64,000 nt of DNA from Azoarcus indigens (lineage in GTDB: Bacteria; Pseudomonadota; Gammaproteobacteria; Burkholderiales; Rhodocyclaceae), in assembly GCF_004361735.1 (NCBI RefSeq), contig NZ_SNVV01000005.1, forward strand, positions 1 to 64,000, written 5' to 3'. The notes below the pieces were generated by a model. The model had not been told where the DNA came from. It was given only the letters and a program-made list of their open reading frames with translations, and made no database searches. Every line of letters starts with the position of its first letter. The stretch's first letter is position 1. Both the position numbers and the translations under genes were made by a program. Positions 8,499 to 19,280 of the stretch are shown piece after piece.

Positions 8499-9890
8499 AT
8501 GTCCCGACATCCGTCCCGGCAGGATCTGCCGCGCGCGCAGATTCTGGCCGAGCGCGCCTTTTCCACCCTCGAGCGTTTCCTCCACATCGAAGCCTTCAGC
8601 GGCGTCGTGCTGCTGCTTGCGGCCGCCATCGCGCTGATCTGGGCGAACTCTCCCGCGGCGCACAGCTATCACGCCCTGTGGCATGCGCCGGTCACGCTGG
8701 GCATAGGCGATTACGTCTTCACCCAGACGCTGCATTTCTGGATCAACGATGCGCTGATGACGGTGTTCTTCCTCGTCGTCGGCATGGAGATCCGGCGCGA
8801 GATCCACGAAGGCGCCCTCGCCAGCCTCCAACTCGCCGCGCTGCCGCTGGCGGCGGCGCTCGGCGGGGTGGTGGTGCCGGCGCTGATCTTCCTCGCCCTC
8901 AATGGCAGCGATCCGCTGCAGCGCCAGGGTTGGGCGGTGCCCACCGCCACCGATATCGCCTTCGCCGTCGGCGTGCTGGCGCTGCTGGGCAAGTCCATCC
9001 CGGGCACGGTGCGGGTCTTCCTGCTTGCCCTGGCCATCATCGACGACATCGTCGCGGTGCTCATCATCGCCCTGTTCTACTCCGGTGGCCTGGATTACTC
9101 CGGGCTGCTGGTGGCGGCAGTCGGCATCGCCATGGTGGTGGGCCTGCAGCGCATCGGCGTCGGCAGTGCCTACGCCTACGTGGTGCCTGGCGCGGTGCTG
9201 TGGGTGGGCCTGCTGCAGACCGGCGCCCATCCCACGCTGGCCGGCGTGGTGCTTGGCATGATGACGCCGGTGCTGCCCGGCTTCTCGCGGGAACGGCCGG
9301 TCGATGTCGTCGGTCGCGCCATCAAGGACATCTGCGAGCGGGCGGAGGACACCAGCGCCGGCCCGCAGCCGCTGTTGGAGCCGCTGAAGCAGCTGCGCCG
9401 CGCCCAGCGCGACCTGATGCCGCCGGTGACGCGGGTGCAGATGGCCCTGCACCCCTGGGTGGCCTTCGGTGTCATGCCCTTGTTCGCGCTGGCCAATGCC
9501 GGCGTCAGCCTGGGGGGCGTGAACCTGGATGCCAGCGGCGCCTGGAGCGTGCTGGCCGGGGTGATGGTGGCGCTGGTGCTGGGCAAGCCGGTGGGCGTGA
9601 TTGCCGCCAGCTGGCTGGCGGTGCGGCTCGGCTGGTGCCGGCTGCCGGCGGGCGTGAGCTGGTCGGGCGTATGCGTGGTTGGCCTGCTGGCAGGCATCGG
9701 CTTCACCATGTCGATCTTCATTGCCATGCTCGCCTTCACCGACGAGAACCTGCTCGGCGCAGCCAAACTGGGCGTGCTGCTGGGCTCGCTGGTCGCCGCG
9801 GTGATCGGTATCGTCTGGGGGCGGGTGTATGCGCGGCGTCTGCGGGAGCAGGCGGGGCGGGCCGCTGCGCCGGCACCGGTGGCGGGCTGA
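8499..9890 (+). CDS. nhaA: Na+/H+ antiporter NhaA
   Basis: Inner-membrane antiporter that exports Na+ (or Li+) in exchange for H+, for salt and alkaline pH tolerance. The family signatures are in order: [19 protein letters not shown] in the second helix, [11 protein letters not shown] containing Asp152, and the ion-binding aspartate pair Asp182-Asp183 in [11 protein letters not shown], equivalent to E. coli D163/D164. At 463 residues it is longer than the E. coli protein (388) because of N-terminal and loop extensions. I chose the ATG at 8499, which gives a normal N-terminus; an earlier in-frame start would add about 44 unsupported residues. LysR genes follow, but no NhaR-specific feature is visible. 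Confidence 0.95.
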   Translation: MSRHPSRQDLPRAQILAERAFSTLERFLHIEAFSGVVLLLAAAIALIWANSPAAHSYHALWHAPVTLGIGDYVFTQTLHFWINDALMTVFFLVVGMEIRREIHEGALASLQLAALPLAAALGGVVVPALIFLALNGSDPLQRQGWAVPTATDIAFAVGVLALLGKSIPGTVRVFLLALAIIDDIVAVLIIALFYSGGLDYSGLLVAAVGIAMVVGLQRIGVGSAYAYVVPGAVLWVGLLQTGAHPTLAGVVLGMMTPVLPGFSRERPVDVVGRAIKDICERAEDTSAGPQPLLEPLKQLRRAQRDLMPPVTRVQMALHPWVAFGVMPLFALANAGVSLGGVNLDASGAWSVLAGVMVALVLGKPVGVIAASWLAVRLGWCRLPAGVSWSGVCVVGLLAGIGFTMSIFIAMLAFTDENLLGAAKLGVLLGSLVAAVIGIVWGRVYARRLREQAGRAAAPAPVAG

Positions 9891-9899
9891 GCGCACCCT

Positions 9900-10802
9900 T
9901 CAGGGCTGTTCCTGCAGCCACGCCAGCAGGGCGGCGGCGGCCGGTTTGTGGCGGCCGGCGGCGCTGAGGCGCCCGTGGTACTGGCCGGCTTCCTGCTGCC
10001 AGGGGTGGATGGCGCACAGGCGGCCTTGCGCCACCAGCGGTTCCGCTGCCAGCGCCGGGGCGAGCAGGGCACCGGCGCCGGCGAGCGCCGCCTCCATCGC
10101 CGCGATGGGGTCGTCTACCTCCAGCCCGCCGGGCGGCGTCAGGCCGGTGCCCAGCGCGCCGCGCAGCCAGCGTTCCCAATTCAGGCCGTGGGCATGGATC
10201 AGCGGCAGATCCGTCAGCCGGCCCGCGGCCAGCAGGACGCTGCAGCGTTCCGCCAGGGCGGGCGCAGCATAGGCACCGATGCGCAGGGGCTGCAGCGGTA
10301 CGCCATCGGCGCGGGGATTGGTTTCCGGGTGGATCATCAGGTCGGCCTCGGCCAGCGGCGCCGGTGCGACCTCCAGAACCAGCCGTGGATGCTGGCGGCG
10401 GAAGGTGGCCAGCCGCGGCAGCAGCCAGCGGCTGCCGAACAGCGGAGCCACCTCGATGCGCAGGCGTTCGCCCTCTGCCGTGCGCAGGGTGGTGGCCTGC
10501 TGCCGCAGTGCGGCCAGCTGCGCCGCGACCGCCGCGGCATGGCGGGCACCGGCGGCCGACAGGCTCACGCGCCGGCCGCGGCGTTCGAACAACGCGACTC
10601 CCAGCTTGGCCTCCAGCTGCCGTACCCGGTGGCTCACTGCCGACTGGCTCAGCGCCAGTTCGCCGGCGGCGGCGGCAAAGCCGCCCAGGCGGGCGGCGGC
10701 CTCGAAGGCAATCAGCTCCGGCAGCGGCAGGCGGTGCAGCAGAGGCTGCCTTGAGGCAGGAGTCGAGGCAGGAGTCGAGGCGGAAGCGGGATGGCGGCTC
10801 AT
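9900..10802 (-). CDS. LysR-family transcriptional regulator (GcvA-like)
   Basis: A 300-residue LysR-type regulator. The winged helix-turn-helix spans about residues 26-85 (LIAFEAAARLGGFAAAAGEL, then SQSAVSHRVRQLEAKLG). A substrate-binding domain follows with the GcvA-subgroup entry SRWLLPRLATFRRQHPRL. An unusual Ser/Thr/Pro/Ala-rich N-terminal extension (residues 5-18) is encoded by a 12-bp direct repeat at about 10752-10788. The ATG at 10802 nevertheless has a well-placed GGAG. It is divergent from the LysR gene at 10906 across 103 bp, so both may share a control region. Its end is 9 bp from the end of nhaA. Effector unknown. Confidence 0.9.
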   Translation of the reverse strand: MSRHPASASTPASTPASRQPLLHRLPLPELIAFEAAARLGGFAAAAGELALSQSAVSHRVRQLEAKLGVALFERRGRRVSLSAAGARHAAAVAAQLAALRQQATTLRTAEGERLRIEVAPLFGSRWLLPRLATFRRQHPRLVLEVAPAPLAEADLMIHPETNPRADGVPLQPLRIGAYAAPALAERCSVLLAAGRLTDLPLIHAHGLNWERWLRGALGTGLTPPGGLEVDDPIAAMEAALAGAGALLAPALAAEPLVAQGRLCAIHPWQQEAGQYHGRLSAAGRHKPAAAALLAWLQEQP

Positions 10803-10905
10803 GATGGCTCCGGGGTTCCAAGGGGATTATCGGCCGCGGCGATTGCGGCGTCATGGTCTGCGCTGCGGCTGTCCTTGCTGTCATGATTGCGGCCGGAGGA
10901 AACCG

Positions 10906-11790
10906 ATGGACGCCCGCCTGCCCGAACCGCTGCCGCCTCTGCATGCCCTGCTCGCTTTCGAGGCGCTGGGCCGCTTGCGTTCGGTCGCTGCGGCCACTCG
11001 CGAGCTGCGTGTCAGCCGCGCCGCCCTGAGCCGTTCGATCATGCTGCTGGAGCACAGGGTGAAGCTGCGGCTGGTCCTGCGCTATTCGCCCGCGGTGGCA
11101 TTGAGTACCGCCGGCGAAGCCTATTTCCGCGCGGTGCAGCGCTTCGCGCTCGGACTGGCGGACGAGCTGCAGGCGTTGTCGCCCTCGGCGGTCGCCGAAC
11201 TGCGGGTGGCCGCCACCCCTGGTTTCGCCCGCTTGTGGCTGGCACCCCGCCTGGCCGGGCTCGCGCACCGGCTGCCGTGGCTGCGCCTGCGGCTGTCGGT
11301 GTCGGAGAACCTGGCGGACCTGGCAGGCGGGGAGGCGGAACTGGCGATCCGTTACTGCGAGGCGGTCGACCCGCCTTTCGAAGCGCTGCCGTTGTGGCGC
11401 GACGAGGCGATTGCCCTTGCCTGCCCGACGCTGGCTTCCACTGCCCGCTTGTTGTCGCCCGCCGCCTTGGTACGCGAGCTGCCGCTGGTCGCGCATCCTT
11501 CCTTTCCCTGGCGCGATTTCGCGCCGGAGGCGGAGGGGCGCCCCCTCCTGATCTGTCACGACCTGGTTTTCGTGCTGGAGGCGGCGGCCCGCGGCGATGG
11601 CATCGCCCTGGTGCCCGGCCGCCTCGCCGCTGACTTTGGCCGCGCCCACGGTCTGGTGCAGGCACATGAGCGCCGCGTGCCGGCGCGCCGCTACCAGCTG
11701 GTGGCGCCCGTTGGCGCCCTGCAACGGCCGGCGGCTCGTGCCTTCTCCGGTTGGTTGCTGGAGGAGGCGGCCAGCACCATGGCGGAGTGA
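10906..11790 (+). CDS. LysR-family transcriptional regulator
   Basis: A 294-residue LysR-type regulator behind an excellent GGAGGA ribosome binding site at 10895-10900. The helix-turn-helix is near residues 12-70 (LLAFEALGRLRSVAAATRE, then SRAALSRSIMLLEHRV). The effector domain contains the GcvA-subgroup pattern GFARLWLAPRLAGLAHRLPW. The usual glycine-rich close of the domain, GDGIALVPGRLA, is present. The DNA-reading helix has Arg-Ala-Ala-Leu in place of the more usual Gln-Ser/Pro-Ala-Val. It is divergent from the LysR gene at 10802. No obvious target gene is adjacent. Confidence 0.88.
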   Translation: MDARLPEPLPPLHALLAFEALGRLRSVAAATRELRVSRAALSRSIMLLEHRVKLRLVLRYSPAVALSTAGEAYFRAVQRFALGLADELQALSPSAVAELRVAATPGFARLWLAPRLAGLAHRLPWLRLRLSVSENLADLAGGEAELAIRYCEAVDPPFEALPLWRDEAIALACPTLASTARLLSPAALVRELPLVAHPSFPWRDFAPEAEGRPLLICHDLVFVLEAAARGDGIALVPGRLAADFGRAHGLVQAHERRVPARRYQLVAPVGALQRPAARAFSGWLLEEAASTMAE

Positions 11791-12118
11791 GCCGGGCGGC
11801 CACGCGCATTGCCGGGTCGGGCATGGATTGCCGGGGAGCTTGCCCAGGCCCGGTTCTTCGGTTCATGGGATCTGCTTTCCCGGAAAAAAGAAGGGCTCCC
11901 GCCGGGGAGCCCTTGCAAGACGGTGGACGTCGCGGATGAGAGAGGAAGGGCGCCACACCGCCAGGCCGCGAATAAGGCGGCAGGGCAGAGTCTGAACCGT
12001 CACGCCCGAGTGCTGGCGAAGCGCGCTTGACGGCCGATACGCAAGAATTCGCCAGCGCGGCGGCGGGACGACGGAATAGTGCAGATGACGGCCGCCTTCA
12101 TCGGCCGGGAGTCCGCCG
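11791..12118. other. 328-bp non-coding stretch with a leftward terminator
   Basis: No coding gene was found. The only clear signal is the minus-strand terminator at 11884-11914, which no minus-strand gene explains. The sequence between it and 12118 could therefore carry a small leftward RNA. An AT-poor promoter-like TTGCGT (minus strand, near 12040) is too weak to call. Confidence 0.4.
11884..11914 (-). terminator. Rho-independent terminator reading leftward
   Basis: A 10-bp perfect stem (AAGGGCTCCC at 11891-11900 with GGGAGCCCTT at 11905-11914) has a 4-base loop. On the minus strand it is followed by an uninterrupted run of six U (plus-strand AAAAAA at 11884-11889). On the plus strand the run is absent, so the orientation is leftward. 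It lies about 95 bp past the end of the rightward LysR gene. Confidence 0.7.
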
Positions 12119-12613
12119 ATGACTGTCGTCCTGCCGCTGCTCGACCTGACCGCCCTGCCAGTGGAAATCCGCGCAGACGGCGCGGTGCGCCTGATACGCG
12201 CCAGCCGCGCGGCCGGGCTGGAACGCCTGGGTTGCATGCTGACCGAGCTTGCGCCCGGCCATGCCGCCTGGCAGCGCCACGCCCACCGCAACAACGATGA
12301 ACTGGTCTACGTGCTCGCTGGCCGCGGCGAGGCGGAGTACGGCGAGCGCGGCGAACGCCGCATCTCCATCGCCGCCGGCGATCTGCTGTGCTTTCCCGCC
12401 AGCGCTGCGGCTGGCGCCCACCGCCTGGTCAATACCGGTGGCGAGATCCTGCGCTACCTGGCGGTCAGCTCCATGCTGGCGCCGGACGTCGTCGAGTATC
12501 CGGATGGCGGCAAGCTCGGCCTCTACCTGGGTGCGGCGCCCGGCGGTTCAGCCGAAAGGCGGCAGGAAACGCTGTACTTCCGCCGGCGCGATGCGGTGGC
12601 GTACGAGGATTGA
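12119..12613 (+). CDS. Cupin-domain protein
   Basis: A 164-residue single-domain cupin, a small beta-barrel that binds a metal or small ligand. Both cupin motifs are visible. Motif 1 has the His-x-His-x4-Glu metal ligands (HAHRNNDELVYVLAG, about residues 58-72) and motif 2 has the second-half histidine (GDLLCFPASAAAGAHRLVN, about 88-106). Such proteins range from sugar isomerases to dioxygenases and auxin/storage-like binding proteins; nothing here fixes the reaction. It is followed 31 bp later by a CmcJ-family gene, so the two are probably co-transcribed and may act on the same compound. Confidence 0.8.
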   Translation: MTVVLPLLDLTALPVEIRADGAVRLIRASRAAGLERLGCMLTELAPGHAAWQRHAHRNNDELVYVLAGRGEAEYGERGERRISIAAGDLLCFPASAAAGAHRLVNTGGEILRYLAVSSMLAPDVVEYPDGGKLGLYLGAAPGGSAERRQETLYFRRRDAVAYED

Positions 12614-12644
12614 GGACGCCTCGCCGGCGCCTGGGTAGTTCGCC

Positions 12645-13505
12645 ATGAATCCCGTTCCCCCCGCCGCCGTTCTGCAGACAAGGGCCGCAGCCGGGCCAGT
12701 GCGCGCGGCGCTGGGTTTCCTGCGGCCGACCGACTTGCGCCTCTATCACCATCTCTACCGCCCGCCGGGCGGCCTGCCGCGGCACAATTTCGCCTCGGAG
12801 CAGCGGCTCTGCGACATCCGCGACGCGCGCCGGTTGCAGCCCGGCCCGTCGATAGAAGTGGAGGGCTTCGAACTGGTCCGCGGTTGCAGCCCGCCGCCGG
12901 ATTGCCGGGACGCCGTCGCCCTGCTGCTCGACTACTACCCCGCTTGCGAGGGCTTGCTGCGCCGCCGCCTGGGCGCATGCCGCGCCATCGTCTTCGAACA
13001 TCGGCTGTGGCAGTGGGGGCTGGCGCGCGGTCTGGCTGCTGCAGACGGCGGGGAGGTGACGCTGGCCGCTCTGGCCCGGTGCGACTGCAGCGAGACCTCC
13101 GGCCGCCGCCGCCTGCACTTGGTGCTGCCGCAGGAGGCGGCTTCATTGGCGCGTCGTCGCCACGCCATCGTCAAGCTCTGGCGCCCGCTGGGCGGGCAGG
13201 GGCTGGATGCCTCGCTGGCCTTGTGCGATGCCGGTAGCCTGCAGAGGGACGCACTGGTGAGTTGCGATATCTACTCTCCGCGGCCTACCGAGCAGATCTT
13301 CCTGCTCACCTGGAGCGCCGGACAACGCTGGTTCCATTGCCCGCAGATGCAGCCGGACGAAGCGCTGATCTTCAAGTGCTTCGATTCCGCCAGCGATGGC
13401 CGGGCCCGCTTCACCCCGCATGCGGTTTTCGACCACCCGCGGGCTCCAGCCGATGTGCCGCCTTGCCCCAGCCTGGAGGTGAGCTGCCTGCTGTTGTTCG
13501 ACTGA
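12645..13505 (+). CDS. CmcJ/NvfI-family oxidoreductase
   Basis: A 286-residue protein whose C-terminal half carries the signature of the CmcJ/NvfI (gibberellin C-20 oxidase/GA4 desaturase-like) family: PLGGQGLDASLALCDAGSL, then IYSPRPTEQIFLLTWSAGQRW, FHCPQMQPDEALIFKCFDS and ARFTPHAVFDHP. Family members hydroxylate or desaturate secondary metabolites. Few bacterial ones have been characterised, and the cofactor use of the group is unsettled. The N-terminal part (LYHHLYRPPGGLPRHNF) also fits. The ATG 31 bp after the cupin gene suggests a two-gene operon. No signal peptide or membrane segment; cytoplasmic. Substrate unknown. Confidence 0.75.
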   Translation: MNPVPPAAVLQTRAAAGPVRAALGFLRPTDLRLYHHLYRPPGGLPRHNFASEQRLCDIRDARRLQPGPSIEVEGFELVRGCSPPPDCRDAVALLLDYYPACEGLLRRRLGACRAIVFEHRLWQWGLARGLAAADGGEVTLAALARCDCSETSGRRRLHLVLPQEAASLARRRHAIVKLWRPLGGQGLDASLALCDAGSLQRDALVSCDIYSPRPTEQIFLLTWSAGQRWFHCPQMQPDEALIFKCFDSASDGRARFTPHAVFDHPRAPADVPPCPSLEVSCLLLFD

Positions 13506-13656
13506 GGTGATCGGCGAAGGCGGCAGTGCGGCACCGCCACAGTGCAAGGCGCACCGAAAGCGGGCAGGGTGTGGCCGCCGCCGCCGGCGCTCTGGCATTC
13601 GTTCCAATGAAAACAAGGGCTTGAGATGTAGCCTCTGGCTGGCACGGTAATCGCTT

Positions 13657-13684
13657 TTCTTGAATGCGATCTTGTATTCAAGAA
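13657..13684. promoter_or_regulatory. Perfect inverted repeat upstream of atzF (probable repressor operator)
   Basis: TTCTTGAAT at 13657-13665 and its exact reverse complement ATTCAAGAA at 13676-13684 are separated by 10 bp. The right arm overlaps the AGAAGG ribosome binding site of the gene at 13692. It lies in a locally AT-rich patch. A GntR/FCD regulator encoded at the end of the same operon is the obvious candidate to bind it. An RNA hairpin hiding the ribosome binding site is an alternative reading. Confidence 0.65.
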
Positions 13685-13691
13685 GGTGCAC

Positions 13692-15530
<1,839 letters not shown>

Positions 15531-15608
15531 GTTTTCCCGCCGATCAATGCACGCCCAAGCCCTTTTTCACTCCCCCCGCCCGACAACATCCGAACGGAGA
15601 ACCGCCGC

Positions 15609-17222
15609 ATGAAACCCCTCAGAAACCTGCTGCTCCCGCTGGCCGCCGCCCTTGGCACCACGCTGCTGGCCACCGCCCCGGCCCTGGTCCATGCCCAGGA
15701 CAAGCGCCTGGAAACCCTGGTCGTCGCCAACGAATTCGGACCCAACATGCTGGACGTGCAGGGCGTGGGCGCCAACCGTCCGGCCTACGGCGTGTCCTGG
15801 ATCGTGTATGACCGCCTGATGAGCTACGGCCGCAAGCAGCTGGCCGACGGCACCTACAGCTACGACTTCACCAAGCTGGAGCCGGAGCTGGCCGAGTCCT
15901 GGGAAGTCGCGCCCGACGGCATGAGCGTGGTCTTCCACCTGCGCAAGGGCGCCACCTTCCATGACGGCAGCCCGGTGACCGCCGAGGACGTGAAGTGGTC
16001 CTTCGAGCGCGCGCTGGCCATGGGCGGCTTTCCCACCTTCCAGATGAAGGCCGGTTCGGTCGAGAAGCCGGAGCAGTTCGAGGTGGTGGATGCCCAGACC
16101 TTCCGCCTGAAGTTCCTGCGCAAGGACAAGATGACCCTGCCCGACCTCGCGGTGCCGGTGGCCTCCATCTACAACGCCAAGCTGGCCAAGCAGCACGCCA
16201 CCGCCGACGACCCGTGGGCGGCCAACTGGCTGAAGACCAACGCGGCCGGCGGCGGCGCCTACAAGGTGGCGTCGTGGAAGCCGGGCCAGGAGATCGTGTA
16301 TGACCGCTTCGACGCCTGGAAGAACGGCCCGCTGCCCAAGCTCAAGCGCGTGATCCAGCGCGACGTGCCCTCCGCCGGCAACCGCCGCGCGCTGCTGGCC
16401 CGGGGCGACATCGACATCACCTTCGAGCTGCCGCCCAAGGATTTCAACGAGATGGCGCAGGAGAAGGGCAACGTGAAGGTGGAGAGCACACCCATCGAGA
16501 ACTCGATGTGGTACCTCGGCATGAACAACGCCAAGCCGCCCTTCGACAACCTGAAGGTGCGCCAGGCGGTGGCCTGGGTGGTGCCCTACGACAAGATCAT
16601 GCAGAACGCCTTCTACGGCCGCGGCGTGCCGCTGTTCGGCGGCAGCGGCGTCAAGGACGGCAGCTGGATGCAGCCCACCGCGTTCAAGACCGACCTCGCC
16701 AAGGCCAGGCAGCTGATGAAGGAGGCCGGCTACGAGAACGGCTTCGAAACCACCATCTCCTTCGACCTCGGCACCGCCACCGTGTCCGAGCCGGCGGTGA
16801 TCCTGATCCAGGAGGCGCTGGCGCAGATCGGCATCAAGGCCGGCATCGAGAAGGTGCCCGGCTCCAACTGGCGTGCCGCCATCACCAAGAAGGACATGCC
16901 GATGATCTTCAACCGCTTCGGCGGCTGGCTGAACTATCCGGAGTACTTCTTCTTCTGGGCGTACCACGGCCAGAACGCGGTGTTCAACACCATGGGCTAC
17001 CAGAACGAGAAGCTGGACAAGCTGGTGGAAGCGGCCCGCTTCGAAACCGACGCCAAGAAGTACGACCAGGAGGTGAAGGGCTTCATCGACATCGCCTACA
17101 CCGAGGTGCCGCGCGTGCCCATCGTGCAGCCGATGATGGACGTGGCGATGCAGAAGAACGTGCACGGCTACACCTACTGGTTCCACCTGCAGCCGGACTA
17201 TCGCCAGATCTACAAGCAGTAA
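15609..17222 (+). CDS. ABC transporter substrate-binding protein, family 5 (dipeptide/nickel type)
   Basis: A 537-residue periplasmic solute-binding protein. The signal peptide is residues 1-30 (hydrophobic core, cleavage at VHAQD). The family 5 signature is LAESWEVAPDGMSVVFHLRKGATFHDGSPVTAEDV, here at about residues 95-130. The canonical lipobox Cys is missing, so it is soluble in the periplasm. Family members bind peptides, opines, nickel chelates or other small polar ligands. Being 78 bp downstream of atzF, it probably binds the nitrogenous compound whose breakdown ends in allophanate. A stable stem-loop follows it, as is common for genes that must be expressed above their permeases. Confidence 0.92.
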   Translation: MKPLRNLLLPLAAALGTTLLATAPALVHAQDKRLETLVVANEFGPNMLDVQGVGANRPAYGVSWIVYDRLMSYGRKQLADGTYSYDFTKLEPELAESWEVAPDGMSVVFHLRKGATFHDGSPVTAEDVKWSFERALAMGGFPTFQMKAGSVEKPEQFEVVDAQTFRLKFLRKDKMTLPDLAVPVASIYNAKLAKQHATADDPWAANWLKTNAAGGGAYKVASWKPGQEIVYDRFDAWKNGPLPKLKRVIQRDVPSAGNRRALLARGDIDITFELPPKDFNEMAQEKGNVKVESTPIENSMWYLGMNNAKPPFDNLKVRQAVAWVVPYDKIMQNAFYGRGVPLFGGSGVKDGSWMQPTAFKTDLAKARQLMKEAGYENGFETTISFDLGTATVSEPAVILIQEALAQIGIKAGIEKVPGSNWRAAITKKDMPMIFNRFGGWLNYPEYFFFWAYHGQNAVFNTMGYQNEKLDKLVEAARFETDAKKYDQEVKGFIDIAYTEVPRVPIVQPMMDVAMQKNVHGYTYWFHLQPDYRQIYKQ

Positions 17223-17232
17223 GCCGTACCCG

Positions 17233-17259
17233 CCGGCCCGGCACCTGACCGGGCCGGCA
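17233..17259 (+). promoter_or_regulatory. Stable intercistronic stem-loop after the binding-protein gene
   Basis: GCCGGCCCGG (17233-17242) pairs perfectly with CCGGGCCGGC (17250-17259) around a 7-base loop, with no U-run after it. Located between the binding protein and permease genes, it is best explained as an mRNA-stabilising or partial attenuation hairpin that favours binding-protein expression. Confidence 0.5.
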
Positions 17260-17356
17260 GCACCAGACGGCAGACGGCGGCAGCCACGGCTGCGTCGCCC
17301 GCCAACGCCGCCCCGCCGCCCCCCGCGGCGGCGGCGCGCAACCGGAGTCAGCAGCC

Positions 17357-18370
17357 ATGATCCAGGCCATTCTCAAACGTTTGCTCGGTGCCGTGCCCGC
17401 CATCATCGGCGTGGTCATCGTCACCTTCGTCCTCACCCGCGCCCTGCCGGGCGACCCGGCGGCCTACTTCGCCGGCCCCGCCGGCTCCACCGAAGCCATC
17501 GAGGAAATCCGGGTGAAGCTCGGCCTCGACCGAAGCCTGCCGGAGCAGTTCGTCTCCTACGTCGGCGACCTCGTCCGCGGCGACTGGGGCAACTCCCTCA
17601 CCACCGGCCAGCCGGTGCTGGCCGAGATCGCCGACCGCCTGCCGGCCTCGCTGGAACTCACCCTGGTCGGCCTGTTGCTGGCGGTGGTAGTGGCGATTCC
17701 GCTGGGCGTGCTGGCCGCCACCCGGCCGGGCTCGTGGATAGACCACCTCTGCCGGGGCATCACCACCGCCGGGGTGTCGCTGCCCACCTTCTTCACCGGC
17801 CTGCTGCTGGCCTACGTCTTCTACTTCCTGCTCGGCTGGGCGCCCTCGCCGCTGGGCCGGCTGGACCCCTACGCCACCGCGCCGGACTTCGTCACCGGTT
17901 TCTACCTGATCGACAGCCTGATCGCCGGCGACCTGGAGACCTTCGCCTCCGCCGCCAAGCAGCTCATCCTGCCGGCCATCACCCTGGCGCTGTTCGTGCT
18001 GGCGCCGCTGGCGCGGATGACGCGCGCCTCCATGCTGGGCGTGCTGTCGGCGGACTTCATCCGCACCGCCCGCGCCTCCGGCCTGCGGCCCACCACCGTG
18101 CTGTTCACCTACGCCTTCCGCAACGCCCTGCTGCCGGTGCTGACCACGCTGGGCATGGTGTTCTCCTTCCTGCTCGGCTCCAACGTGCTGGTGGAGAAGG
18201 TGTTCGCCTGGCCCGGCATAGGCTCCTTCGCCATCGAGGCGCTGGTGGCGTCCGACTACGCGCCGGTGCAGGGCTTCGTGCTTGCCATGGCGCTGCTCTA
18301 CGTCTTGCTCAACCTGCTGATCGACGTGGCCTACGGCCTGGTCGATCCGCGTGCCCGCCTGGAGGCCTGA
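17357..18370 (+). CDS. ABC transporter permease (DppB-like)
   Basis: A 337-residue inner-membrane permease with about six helices. It has the DppB N-terminal pattern (IIGVVIVTFVLTRALPGDPA, about 17-36) and the EAA loop contacting the ATPases in DFIRTARASGLRPTTVLF, ahead of the last helices (NALLPVLTTLG). It forms the channel with the permease encoded 1 bp downstream. The start ATG at 17357 follows an A/G-rich ACCGGAG. Gene order (binding protein, B, C, D, F) is that of classical dipeptide/oligopeptide importers. Confidence 0.93.
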   Translation: MIQAILKRLLGAVPAIIGVVIVTFVLTRALPGDPAAYFAGPAGSTEAIEEIRVKLGLDRSLPEQFVSYVGDLVRGDWGNSLTTGQPVLAEIADRLPASLELTLVGLLLAVVVAIPLGVLAATRPGSWIDHLCRGITTAGVSLPTFFTGLLLAYVFYFLLGWAPSPLGRLDPYATAPDFVTGFYLIDSLIAGDLETFASAAKQLILPAITLALFVLAPLARMTRASMLGVLSADFIRTARASGLRPTTVLFTYAFRNALLPVLTTLGMVFSFLLGSNVLVEKVFAWPGIGSFAIEALVASDYAPVQGFVLAMALLYVLLNLLIDVAYGLVDPRARLEA

Positions 18371-18371
18371 G

Positions 18372-19280
18372 ATGAGTGCCACGCCTTCCGCCGCCACCAC
18401 GGCCACCCCGGTGGCCGCGACCCAGTCCGGCGCCGTCGCCCTGTGGTGGCGCAACCTCTGTTATGTGTTCGGCGAGAACCCGCTGTCGGCCATCGCCGCC
18501 GGCCTGTTCGTGTTCTTCATCCTGCTGGCGGCGCTGGGGCCCTGGCTGGTGCCTTACGACCCGCTGGCCTCGCATGTGGGCGATCCACTGTCGCCGCCCT
18601 CGGCCGCGCACTGGTTCGGCACCGACGCCCTGGGGCGCGACATCCTCTCCCGCGTCGTCATCGCCACCCGGCTGGACCTGGGCATCGCGGTGGCGGCGGT
18701 GGCGCTGTCCTTCGTCGTCGGCGGGCTGATGGGCGCCTTCGCCGGCTACTTCGGCGGCTGGTTCGACCGCATCAGCACCCGGGTGTCGGACACCATCATG
18801 GCCTTCCCGCTGTTCGTGCTGGCGATGGGCATCGTCGCCGCCATGGGCAACACCGTGGCCAACATCGTGCTCGCCACCGCCATCATCAACCTGCCCTTCT
18901 ACCTGCGGGTGGCGCGGGCCGAGGTGCGGGTGCGGCGCGACGCCGGCTTCGTCGAGGCCGCCCGCCTGGCCGGCAACGGCGAGCTGCGGGTGCTGTTCCA
19001 CCACCTCATCCCCAACATCCTGCCGCCGATGATGGTGCAGATCTCGCTCAACATGGGCTGGGCCATCCTCAACGCCGCCGGCCTGTCCTTCATCGGCCTG
19101 GGCGTGCGGCCGCCGGAAGCGGAGTGGGGAATCATGGTCGCCGAGGGCGCGCAGTACATCGTCTCCGGCGAATGGTGGATCGCCCTCTTTCCCGGCCTGG
19201 TGCTGATGCTGGCCGTCTTCTGCTTCAACCTGCTCGGCGACTCGCTGCGCGACCTCATCGACCCGCGGAGAAGAACATGA
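18372..19280 (+). CDS. ABC transporter permease (DppC-like)
   Basis: A 302-residue second permease of the importer. The DppC-type N-terminus has a first helix (residues 36-58) followed by the conserved HWFGTDALGRDILSRV segment. The EAA loop is AGFVEAARLAGNGELRVLFHHLIPN. I take the ATG at 18372, one base after the stop of the preceding gene and behind GGAGG. A start 21 bp upstream lies inside the previous gene. Its stop overlaps the start of the next gene by 4 bp (ATGA), indicating translational coupling. Confidence 0.93.
   Translation: MSATPSAATTATPVAATQSGAVALWWRNLCYVFGENPLSAIAAGLFVFFILLAALGPWLVPYDPLASHVGDPLSPPSAAHWFGTDALGRDILSRVVIATRLDLGIAVAAVALSFVVGGLMGAFAGYFGGWFDRISTRVSDTIMAFPLFVLAMGIVAAMGNTVANIVLATAIINLPFYLRVARAEVRVRRDAGFVEAARLAGNGELRVLFHHLIPNILPPMMVQISLNMGWAILNAAGLSFIGLGVRPPEAEWGIMVAEGAQYIVSGEWWIALFPGLVLMLAVFCFNLLGDSLRDLIDPRRRT

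Noticed and set aside
10752-10788. 12-bp direct repeats at the start of a LysR gene taken as a regulatory array
   Set aside because: They are inside the coding sequence and simply encode the Ser/Thr/Pro/Ala extension. The start codon upstream has a good ribosome binding site.
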